From NCBI GenBank assembly GCA_003695835.1, contig RFHN01000071.1, positions 1-8,910 on the forward strand: DNA of 8,910 nucleotides, in the 5' to 3' direction. Shown piece by piece: positions 1 through 6,060 of the stretch (positions within the stretch are counted from its first letter, which is position 1; the number at the start of each line of letters is the position of its first letter). The notes beneath the pieces were generated by a model, which did no database searches, was not told the origin of the DNA, and saw nothing but the letters and a program-made list of their open reading frames with translations. This DNA is from Armatimonadota bacterium. Its GTDB lineage: Bacteria; Armatimonadota; Fimbriimonadia; Fimbriimonadales; ATM1. A program made the position numbers and the translations under genes.

Positions 1-315
1 ACCGCGAGCGGGAATCTGAATCTCCAGGACGGCGGGTGGAAGGGTCGAATCCACCGCGATGTGAGCGGATTCGCACCCTCTTCGGATTACTTCGCTCAGC
101 GTATTCGTTCGGAACGAGGTCGTCGTGGCAACCAGATAGAGGGCTTCCAGGACCGAAGTTTTGCCTGAACCGTTGGGGCCAAGCAGGATGTTCCTGGAAG
201 GTGAGAGCTCGAGGCTCAGGTGCGGATAACAACGGAAATCGTCGAGGGTCAGGCTTTCGATCTCCGTCTGCGCGAGCTTGTCAACATCCGTTTCGGAAGA
301 CAAATCCAGGTTCAT
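1..315 (-). CDS. recF: RecF, DNA replication/repair ATPase (N-terminal 105 residues; runs off the window)
   Basis: RecF is an SMC/ABC-like ATPase that binds single-strand/double-strand DNA junctions in the cytoplasm and helps load RecA at gaps. The visible part has the family's opening strand (residues 21-30, LTLDDFRCY-like), Walker A GPNGSGKT at 46-53, and the RecF-typical block VLEALYLVATTTSFRT at 55-70 followed by a LSEVIRRG segment. The ATG at 315-313 is the only reasonable start, because a TAA codon lies immediately upstream in frame and no other Met is near. A purine-rich AAGAGAG 6-9 bases upstream is a modest ribosome binding site. About 15 residues precede the first conserved strand, more than in typical RecF, which begins almost directly at that strand. 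The gene upstream on the same strand encodes an RDD protein, not dnaN. ABC signature and Walker B lie outside the window, so a RecF-like relative cannot be wholly excluded. Confidence 0.9.
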   Translation of the reverse strand, partial: MNLDLSSETDVDKLAQTEIESLTLDDFRCYPHLSLELSPSRNILLGPNGSGKTSVLEALYLVATTTSFRTNTLSEVIRRGCESAHIAVDSTLPPAVLEIQIPARG

Positions 316-532
316 TTAAGCTCTCTTATTCACTTCTTACCTGTGGATTCTGTTCAAAACTTAGGTTCCGACACCCGGATTCTGAGCCGATTCGAGCGTA
401 CCTTGAGGGAAACGGAACAGGGTGTGCGATGGTGGATTTCGGTGTGGGATCGGTTGGTATTACGCTTGGCGGCTGGGGAAAAGGGAGTCGTCGGAAGGTC
501 TTCCCTCTTGCATCCACACCGAGTTTTCCCGA
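316..532. other. Intergenic region between RDD gene and recF, with degenerate DnaA-box-like 9-mers
   Basis: This 217-bp gap holds no convincing gene. Three 9-mers resemble the DnaA box TTATNCACA: TTATTCACT at 326-334 (one mismatch), TGTGGATTC at 342-350 (reverse strand, two mismatches) and GCATCCACA at 510-518 (two mismatches). A 12-bp inverted repeat GGAAG-GT-CTTCC lies at 493-504. A weak -35-like TTGAAC on the minus strand precedes recF, but I find no good -10 at the right distance. No strong AT-rich unwinding element is visible, so an origin here is possible but unproven. Confidence 0.35.
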
Positions 533-1279
533 TTAGAGAAAACCCTTCTCTCTCGCGTATTTCATCACGAGGGCTTCCATGATGTAAACGGGGTGGATGT
601 TGGAGTATTCGGGAATCTTGAGGCGCAGCGCCACTGGCATCCACACTTCCTTGAGCATCCTCTGTTGGACGGAAGCCGGAAGCTCGGGGTACCGGTCGCA
701 GAGGGTCTTGACCGCGAGATACTCTTCCAGGGTCAGGCCTCGTATGTCGGGGAGAAGGTGTTCGAGGGGGTGTTGCTCCGAGGTAAGCCCGCTCGCGAGC
801 CGGACTGGGTCTTTGTTGGTGCCCTCGTGTACGACGATGGTGCCAGCAGCGAGATCCCCGAGACGCTGGCTCCGTTCCGTGAAGAAGATGGCGGTGATGC
901 CGACGGTGTAAGTGCCCGGGAGCATGTCTGCGATGCGGAGTGCGTTTCTCAAGAAGGCTGCGGCTGGAGTGATGGGCGTGCCGTCTGCCATGCGCACTCT
1001 CAGGCCGAGCGCCTTCTTTCCGGGAGTCTGCCCATTCCAAAACGTCTCGAAGAGCCAGTGATAGCCGAACGGGACAGCCAGAGAGGCCACGGCGGCGACG
1101 AGGGTCGCAGCTCCCGGATCGAGAAAGGCGAGGACGGTCGCAGCATAGGTGACCAGCATCATGTACGCGATTAGGAGCACCAGGTCGATCAGGTAGGCGA
1201 AGACGCGGCTGCCGAGGCCTGCAATCCGGTACTCGACTAAGGTTTTCTCTGGTGTGAGAACCGTATACTGTTGAAGCAC
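533..1279 (-). CDS. RDD-family integral membrane protein
   Basis: This is a 248-residue inner-membrane protein of the RDD family, whose members have varied or unknown roles, including transport. The family motifs are clear: SRVFAYLIDLVLL at 24-36 (the conserved Arg and Asp), GQTPGKKALGLRV at 83-95, and ERSQRLGDLAAGTIVV at 135-150. Hydrophobic segments lie near 28-52 and 56-80, and a weaker one near 120-133. The last 90 or so residues (from about 160) form a polar, probably cytoplasmic helical extension (LTLEEYLAVKTLCDRYPELP...) beyond the RDD domain. Translation starts at GTG (1279-1277). No ATG is available in the conserved N-terminus and the Shine-Dalgarno is poor. The gene diverges from a DUF58 gene with 34 bp between start codons. 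RDD and DUF58 genes often share clusters with MoxR ATPases and SpoIIM-like proteins, but neither of those is in view. Confidence 0.92.
   Translation of the reverse strand: MLQQYTVLTPEKTLVEYRIAGLGSRVFAYLIDLVLLIAYMMLVTYAATVLAFLDPGAATLVAAVASLAVPFGYHWLFETFWNGQTPGKKALGLRVRMADGTPITPAAAFLRNALRIADMLPGTYTVGITAIFFTERSQRLGDLAAGTIVVHEGTNKDPVRLASGLTSEQHPLEHLLPDIRGLTLEEYLAVKTLCDRYPELPASVQQRMLKEVWMPVALRLKIPEYSNIHPVYIMEALVMKYAREKGFL
1264..1269 (+). promoter_or_regulatory. Possible -10 element for the DUF58 gene
   Basis: TATACT matches the sigma-70 -10 consensus at five of six positions. It would give a transcript starting near 1276 with a leader of about 38 bases before the DUF58 start. The matching -35 region is poor (GGTTTT at 17-bp spacing). 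It lies inside the start of the RDD coding region, so divergent transcription would overlap. The palindrome GGGTACCC (1291-1298) sits between the two start codons. Confidence 0.3.
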
Positions 1280-1313
1280 TCTCGGGGAAAGGGTACCCGT
1301 GGAGCATGGGTGA

Positions 1314-2609
1314 ATGGTATTCAGGACAGGCTTCTTCGTTTTGCTGAGCGGATCGCTGGTGCTGTCCGTCCTTGGGATCGCCGATCCGCGTTTTCTCGGC
1401 TTGGTCTGGCCTTATACCGGTTTCGTTCTGCTGTTGGCAGGCGTCTCGTATCTCACGGCGCCGGACGGTCGCGAGCTGCGCATCGAGCGGCGAATGGACC
1501 GCGTTTTGAGCGTTGGTGTGGAGAATCTGGTTCGCCTCTCGGTGACGAACGAATCGGACCGAACGATCCGATGCACGTTGCGGGAGGAGCCACCGCCCGG
1601 GTTTCGATTCGATCGCCGCGAGTTCGAGGTGGAGCTGGCGCCTGGGCGGGCTGTCGAGCTGCGTTACCACGTGATTCCTTCCGAGCGAGGGGACTTCTTT
1701 TTCCGCGATACGTTCTACCGCGCGTCAGGATGGTTGAGGTTGGTGTTCCGCCAACAGGCATTGAAGACGCGGCAAGTCGTTCGCGTCTATCCGAACGTGC
1801 TCGCTCTGAGAAAGTTCGATTTGTTGAACCAGCGCGGCCACTTGCGCGAGATTGGGATCCGCCGCTCCCGCCTTCGGAGTTTGGGCACCGATTTCGAGAG
1901 CTTACGCGAGTACGTTCCGGACGACGACTACCGAAGAATAGATTGGAAGGCGACGGCTCGCCGCGGAACGCTCATCGTTCGGGAGTATGAAGCGGAGCGG
2001 AACCAGTCCGTCGTGTTGATCGTGGACTACGGCCGCCTCATGATGGCGGATGCGGGCGGCCGGAAAAAGCTGGACCATGTCCTCGACGCGTCGTTGCTGT
2101 TGGCGAATGCGGTGATCCACGCCAACGACCAGTTAGGGCTTCTCGTGTACGGGGATCGCGTAGAGCGGTGGATTCCGCCCAAGAAGGGGAGGGGGCAGTT
2201 GGGTGAGGTGATCGAGGCGGTGCACGATCTGCAGGCGGAGCCGATCGCTTCGGATGCGTACTCCGCGTTCGCGTATCTATCCTCGAGATGGAAGAGGAGA
2301 AGCCTCATCGTCGTGTTCACAGAGGTGGACCAGCCGGAGGTGGCGAAACAGCTGCTCTCGATCCTCGGTCCGTTGGCGCGTCACCACGTGTGCCTGGTCG
2401 TGACCGTTGCGGATCCGAACACGCGGCGCCTCATGGAGTCGAGCGACCCGTTCCTCTCGACAGCGGCGCGGCTGGTCGAAGAGGACCGTGAGCGTGCCTC
2501 GTGGTACCTTCGTCAGAGCGGCGTCAGGACGCTGGATGCGGAGCCGGAAGCGCTGGCGGCCGCCTTGGTGAACTGTTATCTGGACATCAAGGCGGCCGCA
2601 GTTCTTTAG
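1314..2609 (+). CDS. DUF58 protein (von Willebrand A-like fold), membrane-anchored
   Basis: This 431-residue protein has two N-terminal hydrophobic segments (about 4-22 and 28-46), a beta-rich region (about 55-160), then the DUF58 core. The hallmark DUF58 block is at 198-226: REYVPDDDYRRIDWKATAR followed by VREYEAE. The VWA-like part follows: strand SVVLIVDYG at 232-240, LGLLVYGDRV at 274-283 and LIVVFTEVDQ at 331-340. The usual metal-site DxSxS is DYGRL (238-242), so a normal MIDAS site seems absent, as in many DUF58 proteins. Family members usually work with MoxR AAA+ ATPases in assembly or envelope functions; no moxR is in this window. The ATG at 1314 directly follows an in-frame TGA and has GGAG (1301-1304) at 9-base spacing. 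The gene ends 9 bp from the convergent prepilin cluster with no terminator between them. Confidence 0.92.
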   Translation: MVFRTGFFVLLSGSLVLSVLGIADPRFLGLVWPYTGFVLLLAGVSYLTAPDGRELRIERRMDRVLSVGVENLVRLSVTNESDRTIRCTLREEPPPGFRFDRREFEVELAPGRAVELRYHVIPSERGDFFFRDTFYRASGWLRLVFRQQALKTRQVVRVYPNVLALRKFDLLNQRGHLREIGIRRSRLRSLGTDFESLREYVPDDDYRRIDWKATARRGTLIVREYEAERNQSVVLIVDYGRLMMADAGGRKKLDHVLDASLLLANAVIHANDQLGLLVYGDRVERWIPPKKGRGQLGEVIEAVHDLQAEPIASDAYSAFAYLSSRWKRRSLIVVFTEVDQPEVAKQLLSILGPLARHHVCLVVTVADPNTRRLMESSDPFLSTAARLVEEDRERASWYLRQSGVRTLDAEPEALAAALVNCYLDIKAAAVL

Positions 2610-2618
2610 TGGAGAGGT

Positions 2619-3074
2619 CTATTTCTTGCCTTTGGATGGCGGTCCTGCTCCGAACGGTTTCTCCGCCATCTTCTTGAGGGCGAGAACTACCGCAAAGCCC
2701 AAGAGCAGGAAGAGCAGCCCGAGGAAACCGGTCCTCAACCAGCGGGGAGCGTGGCTGCCTGAGACATCCTCGGCGGCCTGCTGCAGCGCTTGCATGCCGG
2801 CTTCGTCTCCCTGACCGGGCTTTGCGAGCGCACCGCTGATCGCGCCCTTCGCCTCATCGTCCGAGGCGATCCCGGGAGCGTTCTTGCTCGCATCGAATGC
2901 CGCTCCGCCCGTCGAAGGGACGAAGTTCGGCCCGGTCATCTGCTTTTCCTTCTCCGTGTCGCTGAGCTCCGGCTTCTTCATGGGCGGGCCGGAGTTGTCT
3001 ACGATCGCCGTGTGCCCCGCGGTGGAGACGGCGAGGGCGATGACGAAAGCGATGATCCATTTGTATAGTTTCAT
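2619..3074 (-). CDS. Small secreted or bitopic membrane protein at the end of the prepilin cluster, unknown function
   Basis: I do not recognise a family. The 151-residue product starts with a signal-peptide-like stretch (MKLYKWIIAFVIALAVSTAGHTA, written here only to indicate its type: Lys-rich start, hydrophobic core, Ala-x-Ala-like end near residue 23). A polar, Gly/Ser/Asp-rich middle follows (about 24-108). One strong membrane helix near 114-133 (FLGLLFLLLGFAVVLAL) is followed by a basic tail (KKMAEKP...KGKK). The likely topology is a periplasmic middle with a C-terminal anchor. I chose the ATG at 3074 because AGGAGG sits 9 bases upstream, whereas an in-frame ATG at 3116 adds 14 unrelated residues and lies inside the upstream gene. 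The upstream minor pilin stops 2 bp before this start, and its last codons carry the Shine-Dalgarno, so the two are co-transcribed and probably coupled. A pilus or secretion accessory role is inferred from position only. Confidence 0.8.
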   Translation of the reverse strand: MKLYKWIIAFVIALAVSTAGHTAIVDNSGPPMKKPELSDTEKEKQMTGPNFVPSTGGAAFDASKNAPGIASDDEAKGAISGALAKPGQGDEAGMQALQQAAEDVSGSHAPRWLRTGFLGLLFLLLGFAVVLALKKMAEKPFGAGPPSKGKK

Positions 3075-3076
3075 GG

Positions 3077-4885
3077 CTACGAACCTCCTGAGATGAACAG
3101 TCCACGGTCTTGCCATACGGCCTGGAAGGTGGACGGCGTGCGAGGCAGCTTGATGTCAATGAGAGGCTTCTTCGTCAAGGTCCTCTCTCGGATGCGATGG
3201 TCGTAGTTCATGACCATCGGCAGGGAGTAGATGACCATGGCTTCGTCCTTCGAGATGATCGAACCGTTGAAGACGACGCCGCCACCGCCTTCGCCCAGGC
3301 GGCCTCCACCGGTGAAGTTCGTGTAGAGGATGCAGTCGAGCTGGTTGATTGGTTCGGAGATCGCGTCGATCGTGTTGTCACTGAAGACGCTTTGGTACTT
3401 CTTCCGCCCGGTGTAGTCGGTTTCCGTCGCGTTGAAGGGCGGAATCCAGTTGCCGTACTCGTCGTACCGCCCTTTGGTGAAAGGCGGCGTCATATACTTG
3501 AGCGGATAGGGGAAGCCGAATTTCTTGACATTCCCCATCATGATGCTTCCACGCGCCGCCAGAGCGAGTATGTCCTTGGCGGAGTTGTCGTTGTCCACCT
3601 GTTGGGGGTCACTGCCGCGGAAGTCGGGCGGGTTCTTGTATCGGATCGAGCCGACGATGTGGACGTTGCGGCCTGCATAGAGCGTTCCTTGCCCTTGGAC
3701 GTATCCCTTGATGACGACGTCGTCGTAGAAGGTCACCGGTCCGTGGATCAGGATCGGCTTGCTGGACGAGCCGATTAGGATTGCCGACCCGGGGACGACT
3801 CCGTTGGTGTCCACGCGCACGTACTTGTTCTGAGACGAATCCCAAACTTTGACATAGGCGCCCTCGCCGTAGTCGGGGTTGGGAGCGCCGTTGTCGAAGG
3901 TGGGCCTGTCGTCCACGTAAGAGGTGCTCAGCGAGACGTACTTGGAGATGTCATCCAGGTCCGGCATGACGACCTCTTTCGTCGGCGTTGGGTCGAGCGT
4001 CTGTCCGCTGTACCGTCGGTGGCCCATCGAGTCCCCGATGACGGCGCCCGCGAGCCTTCCGGTTACGACATCGCCCTGTTGGTCGTAAATGAAATCGCGC
4101 CACTTCTCGTACTCTGCTGAGCCTTTTGTGCCGTGTTTTGCAGGGTCGTAGCCCTGGCGCCGCCGCGGGTCGTTCGCGGCGTTGTAGGCGGAGTTCGTTT
4201 GCTGGACCGGTGTGATGTTGACGTAGCCGGGCGCCGGCGGAACGAGCTTGTTGTTCGCGGAGGCGTACACGGACCCGTTGATGGTCGGGGTTCCGCCGGA
4301 GAAATCGAAGTTTCCGTTCGCCCTCATGTCCCCGTTGACTTTGAGCATCCAGTCCGCGAAGCCCTGCATCCAGCCGTAGTTGTTCACGAAGTAGGTGTAG
4401 TCGAAGACGGGGCTTCGCTCAAGGGAGAAGACCTGATTGATCTCGAGGACCTTGCGAGTCTCGCCTGCGTCCAGCAAGCCGTTGTTGTTCGTATCTTCCC
4501 AGGAAACGGACCGGATCGTCGCGAGGCGATTGTAGGAATCCACCTCCGTGTACGCGATGACTCCGGCCGCGTACCTGGCTCCCGAGCTGACATCCCCCGA
4601 GTGAACGGCTGCGGGGTTCTCTTCGGTCGCGCCAGCGAGCGCGGCGTCAAGATCGTCGAAGTTCTGTTCGACCTTAAATGGTTTCCAGAGGGAGAGCAAA
4701 AGGTCTTGTGCGCCAGCCTCAGCGGCCGAGGTCAGGCGGACGTCCGCCTCGTGGTTTCGAGCGAGGCGAATGGTCTGAGTGGCCGAGTTGAGGTAGGCGC
4801 TCGCGGCGACGGCAATCAGCGCAAAGACGCCGAGCGTCGCCAACATGGCGAAGCCTTCGTTCCTCGTTCGTCGAATCTGTTTCAT
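3077..4885 (-). CDS. GspK/PilX-like large minor prepilin with EF-hand-like loop and beta-solenoid segment
   Basis: This 602-residue protein has a short basic leader ending in NEG and a hydrophobic helix FAMLATLGVFALIAVAASA (12-30), read as a prepilin cleavage site G11/F12. Position +5 is Ala, not Glu, a feature of GspK- and PilX-type minor pilins. At 131-142 lies DTNNNGLLDAGE, a textbook 12-residue EF-hand/dockerin-like calcium loop (D1, N3, N5, G6, D9, E12). At about 364-415 short hydrophobic strands alternate with glycines (GSAILIGSSSKPILIHGPV..., then GTLYAGRNVHIVGSI), like a right-handed beta-solenoid or polymer-forming domain. It is much larger than ordinary GspK (about 300-350 residues). 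The ATG at 4885 has GGAGGT 7 bases upstream; a longer TTG start at 4900 would consume that site. It lies 42 bp after the GspJ-like gene. It probably caps the pseudopilus or pilus tip. Assignment to GspK or PilX rather than to another class of GG-prepilin is by position and the missing Glu5. Confidence 0.85.
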   Translation of the reverse strand: MKQIRRTRNEGFAMLATLGVFALIAVAASAYLNSATQTIRLARNHEADVRLTSAAEAGAQDLLLSLWKPFKVEQNFDDLDAALAGATEENPAAVHSGDVSSGARYAAGVIAYTEVDSYNRLATIRSVSWEDTNNNGLLDAGETRKVLEINQVFSLERSPVFDYTYFVNNYGWMQGFADWMLKVNGDMRANGNFDFSGGTPTINGSVYASANNKLVPPAPGYVNITPVQQTNSAYNAANDPRRRQGYDPAKHGTKGSAEYEKWRDFIYDQQGDVVTGRLAGAVIGDSMGHRRYSGQTLDPTPTKEVVMPDLDDISKYVSLSTSYVDDRPTFDNGAPNPDYGEGAYVKVWDSSQNKYVRVDTNGVVPGSAILIGSSSKPILIHGPVTFYDDVVIKGYVQGQGTLYAGRNVHIVGSIRYKNPPDFRGSDPQQVDNDNSAKDILALAARGSIMMGNVKKFGFPYPLKYMTPPFTKGRYDEYGNWIPPFNATETDYTGRKKYQSVFSDNTIDAISEPINQLDCILYTNFTGGGRLGEGGGGVVFNGSIISKDEAMVIYSLPMVMNYDHRIRERTLTKKPLIDIKLPRTPSTFQAVWQDRGLFISGGS

Positions 4886-4927
4886 GGTTTGCACCTCCAA
4901 TCGAAGGTTGCCGCCCGGAAAACTGCG

Positions 4928-5491
4928 TTAGTTGAGGCTCGGCACATTCCTGAGCCTGACTGCTTCTCTGGCCCTTGCCGTAACGGTCTCGTTGTTCCTC
5001 AGCGTGCGGGCCACGACGATTTGAACCGTTACCTGGCGGACGGTCGTGCCGGCCGAGGGAACGAACATCACGTAGGTCCCGTTGGTCGGATCGTTTGGGT
5101 CCGTCGTGATGACGTTGTCAAGCAGGGGCTGGCAGCCGTTTTGGTCGCAGACTTGGAGGGTGGAGCCGTCGAGTTCGATCCGTCGTACCACGCCGTCCCA
5201 GGTGATCGGATAGAGAATGCTGCCCTGCGCGTCCTTTTGTGGAAGGTGGTAGGTGATTCCCATACCGTCCGCGTCCACCTCGGCGTACATCGCTTCCTGG
5301 AGCGCTGAGGTAACGCGGCGGAGCGCCTGCTGGCACTCCAGCTCGGCCTGGATCCGGGCTTGGCCCTTGTCCCAGGCGTTGAGCGTCCCAATGAGAGCGA
5401 AGAGCGCCCCAGCTATGACCAATCCGAAGATCGAGACGCTGAACAGAATCTCCAAGACGGAGAGACCTCTTTGACGTGTGACGGTTCTCAT
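4928..5491 (-). CDS. GspJ/PilW-like minor prepilin
   Basis: This 187-residue type IV-like prepilin has leader MRTVTRQRG, cleavage G9/L10, and mature start LSVLEILFSVSIFGLVIAGA with the Glu at +5 (E14) that aligns subunits in the fibre. The residue after cleavage is Leu rather than the usual Phe. The alpha1 helix runs on through a polar stretch (AWDKGQARIQAELECQQALRR), then a C-terminal beta domain (about 65-187) that holds Cys-x5-Cys (CDQNGC; two Cys close together, possibly a disulfide) and ends VRQVTVQIVVARTL. Length and order fit GspJ/PilW, which binds GspI and GspK at the tip. The ATG overlaps the upstream stop as ATGA (4 bp), so translation is likely coupled; only a weak GGTGG precedes it. 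It is one of four prepilins in G-I-J-K order. Confidence 0.87.
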   Translation of the reverse strand: MRTVTRQRGLSVLEILFSVSIFGLVIAGALFALIGTLNAWDKGQARIQAELECQQALRRVTSALQEAMYAEVDADGMGITYHLPQKDAQGSILYPITWDGVVRRIELDGSTLQVCDQNGCQPLLDNVITTDPNDPTNGTYVMFVPSAGTTVRQVTVQIVVARTLRNNETVTARAREAVRLRNVPSLN

Positions 5492-5937
5492 AGGTTAGCC
5501 ACCAGGGTCGAGACGGTCACGGAGCGTTGCTGGCCACGCTCCTGCCAGGTCACGAGGACGGTGACCTCAATCAAGTCGGTAGCAACGGTTTGCAGCCCGA
5601 CCCACCCTTTTCCGTTCGGGAGGACCTGGCTTGGGGCGTCGAACACGCCGGTGTCCACGTTCGTGAACGGGTACATGCCGTTGGCCCCGGGTGCGGTACT
5701 GTCGAGCAGCCCGAGGTCATAGAGCTTGGAAGCCGTCAGGTTTTGATATCCGACGTGCCGAATGAGCTCCAGCTCCTTCTCGGCGATGCCCGTCGCCTTG
5801 TTCAGCAGATCTGCGCGTGCGCGGCTGCTGTTGGCGATGGGCAGAGAGGCGGCCATGACGGCGGCCGCTATCGCCACCAAAAAGATGGCGAAGAGGTTTT
5901 CAGCAATCGTGTAAGCGCGGGCGCGTCGAATGTGCAT
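5488..5937 (-). CDS. GspI/PilV-like minor prepilin with Ala/Tyr cleavage site
   Basis: This 149-residue prepilin has leader MHIRRARA, predicted cleavage A8/Y9, and mature start YTIAENLFAIFLVAIAAAV with Glu at +5 (E13). Ala at -1 and Tyr at +1 differ from the usual Gly/Phe. The helix is followed by IAEKELELIRHVGYQNL (64-80), a pattern seen in PilV/GspI proteins (A...Q..LE.IR...Y..L), then a beta domain ending QRSVTVSTLVANL. I chose the ATG at 5937 because it yields a short basic leader and has GAGG 9 bases upstream; an in-frame ATG at 5970 adds 11 residues that do not belong to a leader. The gene overlaps the downstream GspJ-like gene by 4 bp. GspI normally nucleates the I-J-K tip complex of type II secretion pseudopili and related pili. 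Confidence 0.86.
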   Translation of the reverse strand: MHIRRARAYTIAENLFAIFLVAIAAAVMAASLPIANSSRARADLLNKATGIAEKELELIRHVGYQNLTASKLYDLGLLDSTAPGANGMYPFTNVDTGVFDAPSQVLPNGKGWVGLQTVATDLIEVTVLVTWQERGQQRSVTVSTLVANL

Positions 5938-5971
5938 GGCTGTTGTCCTCTCTCCTGGGAGGTTAGGCAAA

Positions 5972-6022
5972 GGGACGGCAGTCGGTTGGCAGCCCCTTTG
6001 AGCCGCCGCCGGCTGCCGTCCC
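5972..6022. repeat. 14-bp inverted repeat downstream of the major pilin gene
   Basis: Arms at 5972-5985 and 6009-6022 pair over 14 positions. The outer ten are perfect (GGGACGGCAG with CTGCCGTCCC), one inner pair is imperfect (C-A in the minus-strand RNA), then three more pair. The loop is 23 nt. In the minus-strand transcript only TTT follows, so it is a poor intrinsic terminator. It could act as a 3' stabiliser or partial attenuator between the major pilin and the minor pilin genes. An alternative 7-bp pairing, GGCAGCC (5988-5994) with GGCTGCC (6011-6017), competes with it. Confidence 0.7.
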
Positions 6023-6024
6023 GA

Positions 6025-6054
6025 ACGGGGACTTGCCGAGTCGCTCGCCCCCGT
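6025..6054. repeat. Second hairpin just after the major pilin stop codon
   Basis: ACGGGG (6025-6030) pairs with CCCCGT (6049-6054). Inside this, CGAG and CTCG flank a 3-base TCG loop (6037-6047), giving a compact double stem. It starts 6 bases after the stop codon of the major pilin on the minus strand and is followed directly by the larger inverted repeat. Confidence 0.55.
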
Positions 6055-6060
6055 CTGAGA

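Noticed and set aside
493..504. GGAAG-GT-CTTCC as a terminator of the RDD gene
   Set aside because: The 2-base loop is too small for that stem in RNA and no T run follows on the minus strand.
535..551. AGAGAA-AACCC-TTCTCT hairpin at the RDD stop codon as a terminator
   Set aside because: The stem is only 6 bp, AT-rich, and lacks a T tail in the minus direction. I cannot distinguish it from chance.
354..1670. A 438-codon open frame on the minus strand across the RDD gene and the DUF58 start
   Set aside because: Its translation is rich in Arg, His, Pro and Ser with no family pattern, while the RDD frame and the DUF58 frame have clear conserved motifs. It is a high-GC shadow.
4886..4900. TTG start at 4900 for the GspK-like gene
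   Set aside because: It would lie on the Shine-Dalgarno of the ATG at 4885, and the prepilin leader is complete from that ATG.
4133..5308. A 391-codon plus-strand open frame antisense to two prepilin genes
   Set aside because: The opposite strand has clear prepilin signals, good ribosome binding sites and coupled starts. The plus-strand product has a Val/Arg/Gly-rich composition typical of antisense GC-rich DNA.
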